NCBI GenBank assembly: GCA_017403145.1
Contig: JAFQOO010000009.1
Location: 1 to 64,000 of the forward strand
Direction: 5' to 3'
DNA length: 64,000 bases
Origin: Clostridia bacterium
GTDB lineage: Bacteria > Bacillota > Clostridia > Christensenellales > DTU072
Shown here: piece after piece, positions 53,854-62,487 of the stretch
Layout of the letters: the number at the start of each line of letters is the position of its first letter
How positions within the stretch are numbered: the first letter of the stretch is position 1
Notes under the pieces: generated by a model
Told to the model about the DNA's origin: nothing
Database searches by the model: none
Seen by the model: the letters and a program-made list of their open reading frames with translations, nothing else
Made by a program: the position numbers and the translations under genes

Positions 53854-55023
53854 ATGGCAAACTTATCTAATTCTAATAACGACATATTATTTAACGACAT
53901 TCCTTTCTTTAAAGGGGACAAAGCTTTTTCCGTTATATATCTGGACGGAGAGTTCCACTTGTTCTTTGCTTGTAGCAAAGCTTTCAAATCGGTAGTTTTA
54001 CACTATGCTTCTTACGATTGCTTTAGCTGGGAAGAACGTAAGGTCGCTTTAGTGCACAACGGATACGTTGACTCGGTAACCGCTTTTACGCAAAATGGTA
54101 AAATCTATTTGTGCTATGCGGTAAAGAACGTTCTTATGCTAACCGATATTAGGATTGCTACTAGTAAAGATGGCGAAACCTTTGAGCCTTTCCCCAATGC
54201 CATAATTAAAAATACCTCGTTGAGAGATATAAAATCTTTCTATTCCGAAAGCTGTCGTTGGTTGGTCGGCTCGGAAAACAAGGGAAGTCTCCCCGCATAT
54301 TTTTCAAAAGATAATTTTACTTGGGAAAAGAGTGCTTTGGCTAACGTTGTTAAAGAAGGAGAGATAGCCGATTATTTGGGTTCCCCAAGTCCTTTTGTTG
54401 CTTGCGGTAAAACTTACGTAGCCTATTCTATGCAAGGCGCGAACGTTAAAGAGGTGGAAATAGACCTAATGAAAGGGGAACTTACTCTTGGCAAAACCAT
54501 ACTAGAAACCTATGGCGAAAGTATGCGTTCGCTTATGGTAAGAGAGGCAACGCCACTGATATTTATAGGCTGTGGCAGTTCGCTTGTTCCGGTAGAAGTT
54601 TATGGTACGGAACAGGATTTGGGCTTTAGGCTATATCGTGATGCCCTCAAGAGCGCCAAGCTTAGAGTGGATAATGGTGTAGAAGAAAACAAAAAGATGC
54701 CTGCGACTCTCGTGAGAGAAAGGGGAATACTGCATATTTTCGAATTGCCCGCGGAAAGCGGTGTATCGTTGAATTTTGGTGCAACTAGCATCGAAATCGA
54801 CGAATATAAGAGCATTATCATAGATGGTGTAATCGAAAACTATGGTATCGTTGACTATAAGCTGGAAGAAAACGCTACCATCGAAATAACTGTTTTTGAT
54901 ATGGGCAATTTAATCGTTGCGGAAGTGATGGATAAACTTTATCCCATTCCAAGTGGTATGAGCGACTTGATAAAAGTCAACGTAGGCGAAAAAGATTATC
55001 AATATACGAGCTACAAATTGTGA
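53854..55023 (+). CDS. GH32/GH43-like five-bladed propeller protein, probably degenerate
   Basis: 389 residues, no signal peptide. The N-terminal ILFNDIPFFKGDKAF...YLDGEFHLFF echoes the GH32 NDPNG...YhLFYQ opening, but the nucleophile-bearing NDPNG is not preserved. An RD pair (TSLRDIKSF, near 125) matches the transition-state Asp motif. The usual EC/E acid-base motif is replaced by ADYLGSPSP. The last ~100 residues form a beta-sandwich, as in GH32. The assignment is structural by eye and moderate. It sits divergent from the GH2-like gene and 7 bases upstream of an HD-domain gene. Confidence 0.55.
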   Translation: MANLSNSNNDILFNDIPFFKGDKAFSVIYLDGEFHLFFACSKAFKSVVLHYASYDCFSWEERKVALVHNGYVDSVTAFTQNGKIYLCYAVKNVLMLTDIRIATSKDGETFEPFPNAIIKNTSLRDIKSFYSESCRWLVGSENKGSLPAYFSKDNFTWEKSALANVVKEGEIADYLGSPSPFVACGKTYVAYSMQGANVKEVEIDLMKGELTLGKTILETYGESMRSLMVREATPLIFIGCGSSLVPVEVYGTEQDLGFRLYRDALKSAKLRVDNGVEENKKMPATLVRERGILHIFELPAESGVSLNFGATSIEIDEYKSIIIDGVIENYGIVDYKLEENATIEITVFDMGNLIVAEVMDKLYPIPSGMSDLIKVNVGEKDYQYTSYKL

Positions 55024-55030
55024 GGTAAAA

Positions 55031-55612
55031 ATGAGCTTTAAAGAACAATTTATCGAAATTTACAATCGTGAAATCAAGCGTGAAGGTGCTCAAAAAATGT
55101 TGGAATACTTGGAAGGTAGCGACTTTTTTACCGCGCCCGCTTCTACCAAATTCCATCTAGCAAGGTCGGGTGGACTTTGCGAGCATAGCCTTAACGTATA
55201 CTATCGACTAAAAGAACTTGTTGAAAACGAAAAAAGCGATTGGGCAAAAAGAGTTAGTAGCGAAAGCATAGCGATAATAGCCCTTTTGCACGACGTTTGC
55301 AAAATTGGTATGTACGTTGTTGAGTATCGTAACCAAAAGCAACCCGATGGTAGCTGGGTAAAGGTTCCATATTATGCAATTGACGAGTTATTACCCTATG
55401 GACACGGAGAAAAATCGGTATACATTATAAACGGATTTATCCGTTTGACTAGGGAGGAAGCCATTGCTATAAATTGGCATATGGGCGGATACGATGAAAG
55501 AGTTAAGGGGGGAAGCTATTCTATAGCGAAAGCCTATGAGCAATATCCCCTTGCTGTACTAACCCACGTTGCCGACGTTTTGGCAAGTTACCTTGACGAA
55601 GAAAGAAATTAA
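55031..55612 (+). CDS. HD-domain phosphohydrolase
   Basis: 193 residues. HD metal-site residues: GGLCEHSLNV (His about 50) and ALLHDVCKIG (HD at about 86-87), with a later NWHMGGYDER and LTHVADVLASY (His/Asp). This is the single-domain HD type related to the YhaM C-terminal half; no OB domain is attached. The substrate is unknown, perhaps a nucleotide or RNA end. GAGG precedes the ATG. It is probably co-transcribed with the upstream propeller gene. Confidence 0.85.
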   Translation: MSFKEQFIEIYNREIKREGAQKMLEYLEGSDFFTAPASTKFHLARSGGLCEHSLNVYYRLKELVENEKSDWAKRVSSESIAIIALLHDVCKIGMYVVEYRNQKQPDGSWVKVPYYAIDELLPYGHGEKSVYIINGFIRLTREEAIAINWHMGGYDERVKGGSYSIAKAYEQYPLAVLTHVADVLASYLDEERN

Positions 55613-55642
55613 AAAATAAAAATACATTTGGAGGAAACAAAA

Positions 55643-56140
55643 ATGTTTGGAAGAAAAAAAGACAAAAAAGAAAGAAAAGGCTTAATTAAAGAATTTGCCG
55701 AATTTATCAATCGCGGAAGCATAATCGATATGGCAGTTGGTGTTATCGTTGGTGGCGCTTTCAAAGATATCGTAAACCGTTTGGTCGACTCTATCATTAT
55801 GCCTATTCTTGGTTTGATTATCAAGACCGACCTTACCGTTCTAAAGACCGAAGTCGTTCAAGCAGACGGTACTATAGTAGAAATTTTGTGGGGAACCTTT
55901 ATTCAAGCCTGTCTAGATTTCTTGCTAATCGCACTCGTAATTTTTGCTGCAATCAAAATTTTCGGTTTAATTAGAAGAACCTTGCAAAAGGCAAAGGAAG
56001 TTGTAGAAAAGACCGTTGATAACGTTGTTGATAGTGTTGCAGAAAAAATAGGCAAAGACGACGATAAAGAAGAAGTAGCAACAATCGAGGCAACCGAAAC
56101 CATAACTGAGGAAGCCCAAACTACTGAGGATAAAAAATAA
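55643..56140 (+). CDS. mscL: Large-conductance mechanosensitive channel MscL
   Basis: 165 residues from the ATG at 55643 (GGAGG upstream; a TTG at 55628 is unlikely). The N-terminal amphipathic segment FAEFINRGSIIDMAVGVIVGGAFKDIV is present here as FINRGSIIDMAVGVIVGG and corresponds to MscL TM1; TM2 is FLLIALVIFAAIKIF. The pore opens under membrane tension to release solutes during hypo-osmotic shock. The C-terminal tail is longer and more acidic than usual (EEVATIEATETITEEAQ). Confidence 0.93.
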   Translation: MFGRKKDKKERKGLIKEFAEFINRGSIIDMAVGVIVGGAFKDIVNRLVDSIIMPILGLIIKTDLTVLKTEVVQADGTIVEILWGTFIQACLDFLLIALVIFAAIKIFGLIRRTLQKAKEVVEKTVDNVVDSVAEKIGKDDDKEEVATIEATETITEEAQTTEDKK

Positions 56141-56206
56141 GAAAACAAATAGCAAAAAAAACTTATTAAGTTTAGTGATTATAAAACAAGAATAAGGAGA
56201 AATATC

Positions 56207-56746
56207 GTGATTAATATTTGGCACGACGTTAGCAAAGAAAGAATCAACGCCGATGACTTTTTAGCAGTTATCGAAATTCCCAAGGGCTCTAAAAACAAGT
56301 ATGAGCTAGACAAAGAAACCGGCTGTCTAATTTTGGACAGGGTATTGTTTACCTCTACCCATTATCCTGCGAACTATGGTTTTATTCCCCGTACTTTTGC
56401 AGAAGACCTCGACCCCTTGGACGTATTGGTGCTTTCAAGCGAAGTTATAGTTCCTCTTGCTCTTTGCAGATGCTATCCTATAGGTATGATATCAATGACC
56501 GACAATGGTTTTGAAGATACCAAGATTATTGCGATACCTTTTGGCGACCCCACTTGGTCGGGCTATAAGGATATCAGCGAGCTACCTCCTCACATTATGC
56601 AAGAAATGACTCACTTCTTTACCGTTTACAAGAACCTCGAAAAGGGTAAACAAACCGCGGTAATGCAAGTTGACGATGCTAAAAAGGCTCGCAAGTGCAT
56701 AGAGAAAGCTATAAAAGCTTATAAAGAGCGTTTCCTTCGCGTATAA
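56207..56746 (+). CDS. ppa: Inorganic pyrophosphatase, family I
   Basis: 179 residues, GTG start at 56207 with AAGGAG upstream. Signature residues: EIPKGSKNKYELDKETG (Lys and Glu at the active site), YPANYGFIPRT, and the metal-binding DLDPLDVLVLS (three Asp). It hydrolyses pyrophosphate to drive biosynthesis. The usual family length is 170-180 residues. It is followed by a noncoding 136 bp that holds the htrA regulatory region. Confidence 0.94.
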   Translation: MINIWHDVSKERINADDFLAVIEIPKGSKNKYELDKETGCLILDRVLFTSTHYPANYGFIPRTFAEDLDPLDVLVLSSEVIVPLALCRCYPIGMISMTDNGFEDTKIIAIPFGDPTWSGYKDISELPPHIMQEMTHFFTVYKNLEKGKQTAVMQVDDAKKARKCIEKAIKAYKERFLRV

Positions 56747-56811
56747 AAGATAGGAAGAATATGAACCATAGGGGGGATTTTTGCGCAAAAAACCAAAAAA
56801 TTCACTATTGG

Positions 56812-56848
56812 TTCATAAGAAATTCATATTCACTTATTATAGTATAAT
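56812..56848 (+). promoter_or_regulatory. htrA promoter with direct repeats spaced 11 bp
   Basis: TTCATA at 56812-56817 and again at 56823-56828 (11-bp period), with a partial third copy TTCACT at 56829, just upstream of a TATAAT at 56843-56848. No good -35 is present. OmpR/PhoB-class regulators bind such helical-repeat direct repeats, often replacing the -35. An inverted copy ATGAACC lies at 56761-56767. The obvious candidate is the response regulator encoded in the same operon. Confidence 0.5.
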
Positions 56849-56882
56849 AACAATAATATCTATTTCGCCCTAAAGGAGTGCA

Positions 56883-58049
56883 ATGTATAACAACCATAGA
56901 TACAGCTACGAGGTGCGTTCGCGCGTTCCTAGAGTACCTACCGTAAAAAGGATGAGTCCTGTTGCGGTAGTTTTTCTCGTGTTGTTTATCTTGGGCTCTT
57001 GTATAGGTAGTGGTTTCTTGGGCGCACATTTGGTTTCTAAAAATAGTGCTTCTAATAACGTTCAAAACGCTCAAACCACCGTGATTTATCGCGATAATAC
57101 CGATAGGGCGGAAAATCTTTCCTCGGTAACCGAAATAAAAACTCCGGAGCAAGTTGCCAAAGAAGTTAAGCAAAGCATAGTTGAAATCTATACAGAGTCC
57201 GCAACTTATTCAACCAGAGGAACAGCTCTTGTTAGTGGTGGCGCAGGTAGTGGAGTTATTGTAGCAACCGATGGTTATATCCTTACAGCATACCACGTCG
57301 TTGAAGATGCCGAGCAAGTTAAAGTAAGACTTTATAATGGGGACGAGTATAATGCAGAATGGGTTAAGGGTGATAAGCTAACTGATATTGCGGTAGTTAA
57401 AATCAATGCTAAAACGTTAAATTCGGCAACCGTTGGCGACTCTGACAAATTGCTTTCCGGTCAAGAAATTATTGCTATAGGTAATCCTTTCGGTAGCTTG
57501 GGCGGAACGGTAACTTGCGGTAACGTATCGGCTCTAAACAGGTCGGTAACTATTGGCGGAAAGCGTCTAGAAAACTTGGTTCAGCTTTCTTGCCCGCTCA
57601 ATTCCGGCGATAGCGGTGGCGGAATATTCGATATGTATGGCGCGCTAGTCGGTATAATAAATGCTAGGGGCGTTGGTGAATATGGCAATAATATTGCTTT
57701 CGCTTCGCCCGTTAACGAAACTATGAAAATCGGCGTCGACTTGATAACCCTAGGTTACGTTAAAGGTAGGGTTAATACCCAAATGTTCGACGTGAGGGAG
57801 ATAAACAACTCTGCAACAACTATGGCGGGCTTATATTATTTTGGTGTAAACGACCAAAACGTACATACTACCCTTGTTAAGAACGATTATATCGTATCGG
57901 TAGCTGGCGTAGAGGTTGCAACGGTAGAGGAATGGGAAAACGTATTGAACTCCAAAAAAGTGGGCGATACGGTAGAAATAGTTTATAGAAGACAGGGTAT
58001 CGAAGGTACCGTAAGATTGGTTTTAACTAATCGCACCGATTGTGATTAA
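56883..58049 (+). CDS. HtrA/DegP-type membrane-anchored serine protease
   Basis: 388 residues. One transmembrane helix at ~26-50 anchors the protein. The trypsin-like domain has the full triad: His138 (TAYHVV), Asp168 (LTDIAVVKI) and Ser244 (NSGDSGGGIF). A C-terminal PDZ-like domain (~300-385) is divergent, with only NDYIVSVAGVEV and a weak peptide-binding loop. It degrades or guards misfolded exported proteins. AAAGGAG precedes the ATG. It leads an operon with a response regulator and a histidine kinase, as in envelope-stress systems of the CssRS type. Confidence 0.9.
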   Translation: MYNNHRYSYEVRSRVPRVPTVKRMSPVAVVFLVLFILGSCIGSGFLGAHLVSKNSASNNVQNAQTTVIYRDNTDRAENLSSVTEIKTPEQVAKEVKQSIVEIYTESATYSTRGTALVSGGAGSGVIVATDGYILTAYHVVEDAEQVKVRLYNGDEYNAEWVKGDKLTDIAVVKINAKTLNSATVGDSDKLLSGQEIIAIGNPFGSLGGTVTCGNVSALNRSVTIGGKRLENLVQLSCPLNSGDSGGGIFDMYGALVGIINARGVGEYGNNIAFASPVNETMKIGVDLITLGYVKGRVNTQMFDVREINNSATTMAGLYYFGVNDQNVHTTLVKNDYIVSVAGVEVATVEEWENVLNSKKVGDTVEIVYRRQGIEGTVRLVLTNRTDCD

Positions 58050-58060
58050 AGGAGGGTAAA

Positions 58061-58729
58061 ATGTATAACGTACTTATAGTTGACGACGAACAAGGCATAC
58101 GCGAGCTTGTAGCCAAGTATTGCGCGTTGGAAGGCTTTAGTTACGGTGAGGCTGGCGATGGTTTAGAAGCCATTCAAAAGGTAAAGCAAGGCTCTTACGA
58201 CATTGTTATAATGGACGTTATGATGCCCGAATTGGATGGTTTTAGCGCGGTAAGAGAGATAAGAAAGTTTTCGAATTTACCCGTTATAATGCTTTCTGCT
58301 CGTACCGAAACCTATGATAAAATTCACGGTTTGGAAATTGGTGCCGACGATTATATCGGTAAACCCTTTTCTCCAAAAGAACTTATGCTACGTATAAACG
58401 CGGTTATGAATCGTGTGAATAATCAAAAGGCAAACGTAGAAGTATACGAAAACCAATTGTTAAAAGTAGATTTCACTGCACGAAAAGTTGCAGTCGAGGG
58501 AGTACAAGTCGACCTTTCACCAAAAGAGTACGAGCTATTGTTCTTTATGGTTAAGAATAGAGGTATAGCCCTTTCTCGCGAAAAGCTACTAAACGAAGTA
58601 TGGGGCTATGACTTTTATGGAGATGATAGAACGTTAGATACACACATCAAGCTCCTAAGAAAGAGTCTTGGTAACGCATCGCAATACATTGTAACGTTAC
58701 GCGGAATGGGATATAGATTTGATGGCTAA
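58061..58729 (+). CDS. OmpR/PhoB-family response regulator
   Basis: 222 residues. Receiver domain: acidic pair DD at 8-9, phosphorylated Asp52 in VIMDVMMPELDG, Ser/Thr in MLSARTE, Lys in YIGKPFSP. The C-terminal winged helix (~130-222) has LSPKEYELLFFMVKN and RTLDTHIKLLRKSLG...IVTLRGMGYRF. AAAGGAGGG precedes the ATG. It is translationally coupled with the kinase (8-base overlap). Likely target: its own htrA promoter. Confidence 0.93.
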   Translation: MYNVLIVDDEQGIRELVAKYCALEGFSYGEAGDGLEAIQKVKQGSYDIVIMDVMMPELDGFSAVREIRKFSNLPVIMLSARTETYDKIHGLEIGADDYIGKPFSPKELMLRINAVMNRVNNQKANVEVYENQLLKVDFTARKVAVEGVQVDLSPKEYELLFFMVKNRGIALSREKLLNEVWGYDFYGDDRTLDTHIKLLRKSLGNASQYIVTLRGMGYRFDG

Positions 58730-60200
58730 AATAAAGTTTGATAAAATATACGGGGATAACACCCCGTTATTTTTAAAAATGCTTATAATATTTACCACCT
58801 TTTCCCTAATAGTAATTGCGCTATTTTGGGCGCTTGGTTTTGCTCTTTCGGGAACAGTTTTCGAAAGTATTCGTGTTCAAGAAGCGAACAAAACCGCGAG
58901 CTTGATTGCTGAAAATATAGACAATGCAGACCTAACCCTTTTGGTAAAAAGACTTTCGTTCGATAACGACGTTTGTATAATTGTTGCAGATAAAGAGGGA
59001 AACGTTTATCTTTCCCAGGAAGCAAGGGAAGATTGTTCTATACACGCTTTTACAAGCGTATCTATTGGCGGATACTACGACAAGGCTAAAGAGAAAAATG
59101 GCGTCTTTAGTGAAAAAATAGAGTCGATACCGCGCGATGATAATTACGATAACATTGAGTACAAAGGTAACGTCCCTAAGGGCGAGCAAGAAATCAAGGA
59201 ATACTTTATATGTACGTTGATTGCTAAAAACGCGAGCGGTGAAAGTTTCGTTGTGTTGGTTGATACCGTAGTAACTCCAAGCTCGGCTTATACCGAAACG
59301 TTGACAATATTGTTTATAATAGTAAGCGTGCTGACCGCTATGCTTGCAGGTTATTTGAGTTATAAACTAAGTAACCAAATTAGTGCTCCTATTATTGAGC
59401 TTACCTCACAAGCTAAAGAAATATCTTCGGGCAGTGCGGATTTGCAAATTACGGGTTCGGGATATAGAGAAATACTAGAGCTTCGCGATAGCTTGCAATC
59501 GGCACAAAAAGAGGTAAACGAAGTAGAGCACTACAGACGTGAACTTATTGCAAACGTATCTCACGATTTGCGTACACCGCTTACGCTTATTAAGGGCTAT
59601 ACCGAGCTTATGCGTGATATCCCAAGCGAGGCTACCGCGGAGAACTTCCAAGTGGTTATAGACGAAACTACAAGACTAACCAATTTGGTTAACGATATGC
59701 TTTCTTTATCGAAAGAGCAAGATGGTAATGAAGAATTGAATTTAGCACGTTTCGATATAGTGGAAGTTATCGATGCACTTATAGTTAGACACGGAAAGCT
59801 TATTGAACACCTTGGTTACACTCTTGAATGGGTACACGATGAAAAGGCATTTGTATATGCCGACGAAACCAAAATAGTCCAGGTAGTATACAACCTTATA
59901 AACAATGCGGTTAACTATGCGGGCGAAGATAAAAAGGTTATAGTAAAAGCCTTTGTAAAAGGCGGTGTTGTTAGAATAGAAGTTATAGATAACGGAGAGG
60001 GCGTTGACGTAGAAGTGCTACCGCATATTTGGGATAGGTATTATAAGTCCGACAAATCACATCGTCGTTCTACGGTTGGAACAGGACTCGGTCTTTCGAT
60101 TGTAAAGAGCGTTATGAGTAAGCATCCCGGTGGAGCATATGGCGTTATCACCTCGGTTGGAGAGGGTTCCACTTTCTATATTGAATTGCAGAGGGCATAA
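58722..60200 (+). CDS. Sensor histidine kinase
   Basis: 492 residues. TM1 ~18-42, an extracellular sensor region ~45-185 with no named domain, TM2 ~195-215, HAMP ~215-265, H-box ANVSHDLRTPLTLIKGYTE (phospho-His at about 285), N-box VVYNLINNAVNYA, G1 IDNGEGV and G2 GTGLGLSIVKSV. Probably senses envelope stress, given the linked HtrA protease. The start at 58722 overlaps the regulator gene. Confidence 0.92.
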   Translation: MAKIKFDKIYGDNTPLFLKMLIIFTTFSLIVIALFWALGFALSGTVFESIRVQEANKTASLIAENIDNADLTLLVKRLSFDNDVCIIVADKEGNVYLSQEAREDCSIHAFTSVSIGGYYDKAKEKNGVFSEKIESIPRDDNYDNIEYKGNVPKGEQEIKEYFICTLIAKNASGESFVVLVDTVVTPSSAYTETLTILFIIVSVLTAMLAGYLSYKLSNQISAPIIELTSQAKEISSGSADLQITGSGYREILELRDSLQSAQKEVNEVEHYRRELIANVSHDLRTPLTLIKGYTELMRDIPSEATAENFQVVIDETTRLTNLVNDMLSLSKEQDGNEELNLARFDIVEVIDALIVRHGKLIEHLGYTLEWVHDEKAFVYADETKIVQVVYNLINNAVNYAGEDKKVIVKAFVKGGVVRIEVIDNGEGVDVEVLPHIWDRYYKSDKSHRRSTVGTGLGLSIVKSVMSKHPGGAYGVITSVGEGSTFYIELQRA

Positions 60201-60201
60201 T

Positions 60202-60702
60202 ATGGCTTTGGAAATAGAAAGAAAATTCCTAATAAAAAGAATACCTCACGACACCCTTATAAGTATGGGAGCTAGCGTAAAAGAGATAGAGCAATCCTTC
60301 TTGCTACCTAGCGTTGATTTTCCCGTTCGTAGAATAAGAAAGGTCGTAAAAGAGGGTAAAACAAGATACTTTTTTACCCAAAAGCGCCCGGCTGGAGGGG
60401 AGTTTTCCAGAGAGGAGATGGAGAGCAAAATAAGCCGAAAAATGTATCTTGAGCTACAAAAAGAGCGCGATTTAGGTTTAAACGAAATTGTTAAAACAAG
60501 ATACGTTATCTCGAATGGAAAGCTAAATTACGAGATAGACAAGTTCCCATTTTTCGATTTTTTCGACGTTATGGAAATAGAGCTTCCTAGTGAAAATGCT
60601 CTTTTTGAAATCCCTAAGTGTATAGAGATAATCAAGGAGGTTACAACTGACTTTAGGTACACTAACTATCAGCTAGCAAAGGAAATCCCCACCAATTTTT
60701 AA
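60202..60702 (+). CDS. CYTH-domain protein
   Basis: 166 residues; the ATG at 60202 lies one base after the kinase stop, with GAGG upstream. The CYTH signature ExExK is present as EIERKF (4-9). Further basic and acidic tunnel residues are RRIRKV, YFFTQKRP, EIDKF and MEIELPSE. CYTH proteins bind triphosphates; simple bacterial ones are usually inorganic triphosphatases, occasionally adenylate cyclases. This one has no CHAD domain. It ends the htrA operon. Confidence 0.88.
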   Translation: MALEIERKFLIKRIPHDTLISMGASVKEIEQSFLLPSVDFPVRRIRKVVKEGKTRYFFTQKRPAGGEFSREEMESKISRKMYLELQKERDLGLNEIVKTRYVISNGKLNYEIDKFPFFDFFDVMEIELPSENALFEIPKCIEIIKEVTTDFRYTNYQLAKEIPTNF

Positions 60703-60706
60703 CAAG

Positions 60707-60730
60707 AACTCACGTAAGGTGAGTTTTTTA
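60707..60730 (+). terminator. Terminator of the htrA-regulator-kinase-CYTH operon
   Basis: AACTCAC-GTAAG-GTGAGTT followed by TTTTTA. Confidence 0.85.
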
Positions 60731-60746
60731 TTTTAATAATATTTAA

Positions 60747-60775
60747 TTGTTTATTAAATTAACTTATGTTAAAAT
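60747..60775 (+). promoter_or_regulatory. Promoter of the ecfA1 operon with almost no leader
   Basis: TTGTTT (60747-60752), 17-bp spacer, TAAAAT (60770-60775), then 9 nt to the ATG at 60785. No ribosome site fits. Confidence 0.6.
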
Positions 60776-60784
60776 AAATAAGTT

Positions 60785-61645
60785 ATGGAAATGCAAACGG
60801 AAAACAAAAATATCGTTATAGAGATACAATCTCTATCCTACGATTATCGTAACGCTGAGGGTGAGCCCATAGCTCGTGGCGTTAGGAACGTAACCCTTAA
60901 CATTGCTAAGGGTGAATTTTGCGTGCTACTTGGACATAACGGTTCCGGAAAAAGTACCCTTGCTAAGCTCCTTAACGGATTTTTATTGCCCGACGAGGGC
61001 TCGGTAAAAGTCAATGGCATCGATACTACCGACGAAAAAAGAATATATGATATTCGTTCTAAAATCGGTATGGTTTTCCAAAATCCCGACAACCAAATGG
61101 TTGCTTCGATTATAGAAGACGATTTGGCGTTTGGTCCCGAAAATTTGGGTGTACCTCGTGAAGAAATAGAAACTCGTATCACTTGGGCGCTCGAAACCGT
61201 CAATATGAGCGAACATCGTCATCGTTCCCCAAACAAGCTTAGCGGTGGACAAAAGCAACGTATTGCTATTGCAAGTGTGCTTTCAATGTTACCGGAAGTC
61301 TTGGTGCTCGATGAATCAACCGCTATGTTAGACCCTAAGGGTAGAGCGGAGGTTATGGAAACTGCACTTCGTCTAAACAAGGAAAAGGGTATGACGGTAA
61401 TTCTAATAACCCACTATATGGACGAGGCAATAAAGGCTGATAAGGTAATAGTGCTTAACGAAGGCGAGGTTGTTTTAACGGGTTCACCGAGTGAAGTATT
61501 TAGTCAAAAAGAAATCATAAAAAAGGCATCGTTGGAGCTTCCTGTTGCAACCTCTATTTCGCTTAGCCTAAGAGAAATGGGTTATAATGTGGATTTTTCA
61601 TTGACGGATAAGCAGTTAGCGGAGAGTATATGCAAATTAAAGTAG
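60785..61645 (+). CDS. ecfA1: ECF transporter ATPase EcfA1
   Basis: 286 residues. Walker A GHNGSGKST, Q-loop VFQNPDNQMV (typical for EcfA), signature LSGGQKQR, Walker B VLVLDESTAMLDP and H-loop THYMDEA. The ATPase energises uptake of vitamins through several S components. The order ecfA1-ecfA2-ecfT-truA is the usual one in Bacillota. The gene lacks a ribosome site; an alternative ATG lies 6 bases downstream. Confidence 0.92.
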   Translation: MEMQTENKNIVIEIQSLSYDYRNAEGEPIARGVRNVTLNIAKGEFCVLLGHNGSGKSTLAKLLNGFLLPDEGSVKVNGIDTTDEKRIYDIRSKIGMVFQNPDNQMVASIIEDDLAFGPENLGVPREEIETRITWALETVNMSEHRHRSPNKLSGGQKQRIAIASVLSMLPEVLVLDESTAMLDPKGRAEVMETALRLNKEKGMTVILITHYMDEAIKADKVIVLNEGEVVLTGSPSEVFSQKEIIKKASLELPVATSISLSLREMGYNVDFSLTDKQLAESICKLK

Positions 61646-62487
61646 AAGGTCTAAAATATACCTATTCTCCCAAAACACCTTTTGAGAAGGTGGCGCTTGA
61701 TGATATAAGCTTTACCATCAACGAGGGTGATACCATTGGTATAATAGGTTCTACCGGTTCTGGCAAAAGTACGCTTTGCCAACACTTTAACGCGCTCATT
61801 CGCATTTCTCACGGAAAGATTTTCGTGGGCGATATGGAACTGCATTCCAAAAAACTAGATTTAGGTGTTTTAAGAAAAACAGTCGGTATGTTATTCCAAT
61901 ATCCCGAGTACCAACTTTTTGCAGATACCGTCAAAGATGACGTCGAGTTTGGACCACTAAATTTTGGTATGCCAAAAGAGGAAGTGGGCGAGCTTGCAAA
62001 ATATGCTTTGGAACTAACCGGCCTTGATTTTGACGCAGTAAAGGACAAGTCCCCATTTGAGCTTTCGGGCGGTCAAAAAAGGCGTGCCGCAATCGCTGGG
62101 GTAATAGCTTCACGCCCCGAAATTTTGGTGCTTGACGAACCTACTGCAGGGCTAGACCCTCAAGGCAAAAAGGAAATTCTAGACCTTGTTAAAAAGCTAA
62201 AAGAAAGCTACGTCAAAACGGTAATAATGATATCCCATAATATGGATGAGATTGCCGAGTATTGTAATCGAGTAATAGTACTAAACGATTCGAAACTAAT
62301 ATATGATACCACTCCTAGGGAGTTGTTTTCTAACCCCGAAAAATTGAAGGAAACGGGACTCGAAGTACCGCACGTCGTCGCGATTTCTTCAATGCTAAAA
62401 GAGGGTGGCATTGATTTGGGCGAAACACCGCTGACGAAAGAAGAGTTTATATCTTTATTAACTAGGAGATTGAAATGCGAGAAGTAA
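61630..62487 (+). CDS. ecfA2: ECF transporter ATPase EcfA2
   Basis: 285 residues, overlapping ecfA1 by 16 bases; GGAGAG precedes the ATG. Walker A GSTGSGKST, Q-loop LFQYPEYQLF, signature LSGGQKRR, Walker B VLVLDEPTAGLDP and H-loop SHNMDEIAEYC. It forms the heterodimer with EcfA1. The LFQYPEYQLF Q-loop is the standard EcfA2 variant. Confidence 0.93.
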   Translation: MQIKVEGLKYTYSPKTPFEKVALDDISFTINEGDTIGIIGSTGSGKSTLCQHFNALIRISHGKIFVGDMELHSKKLDLGVLRKTVGMLFQYPEYQLFADTVKDDVEFGPLNFGMPKEEVGELAKYALELTGLDFDAVKDKSPFELSGGQKRRAAIAGVIASRPEILVLDEPTAGLDPQGKKEILDLVKKLKESYVKTVIMISHNMDEIAEYCNRVIVLNDSKLIYDTTPRELFSNPEKLKETGLEVPHVVAISSMLKEGGIDLGETPLTKEEFISLLTRRLKCEK

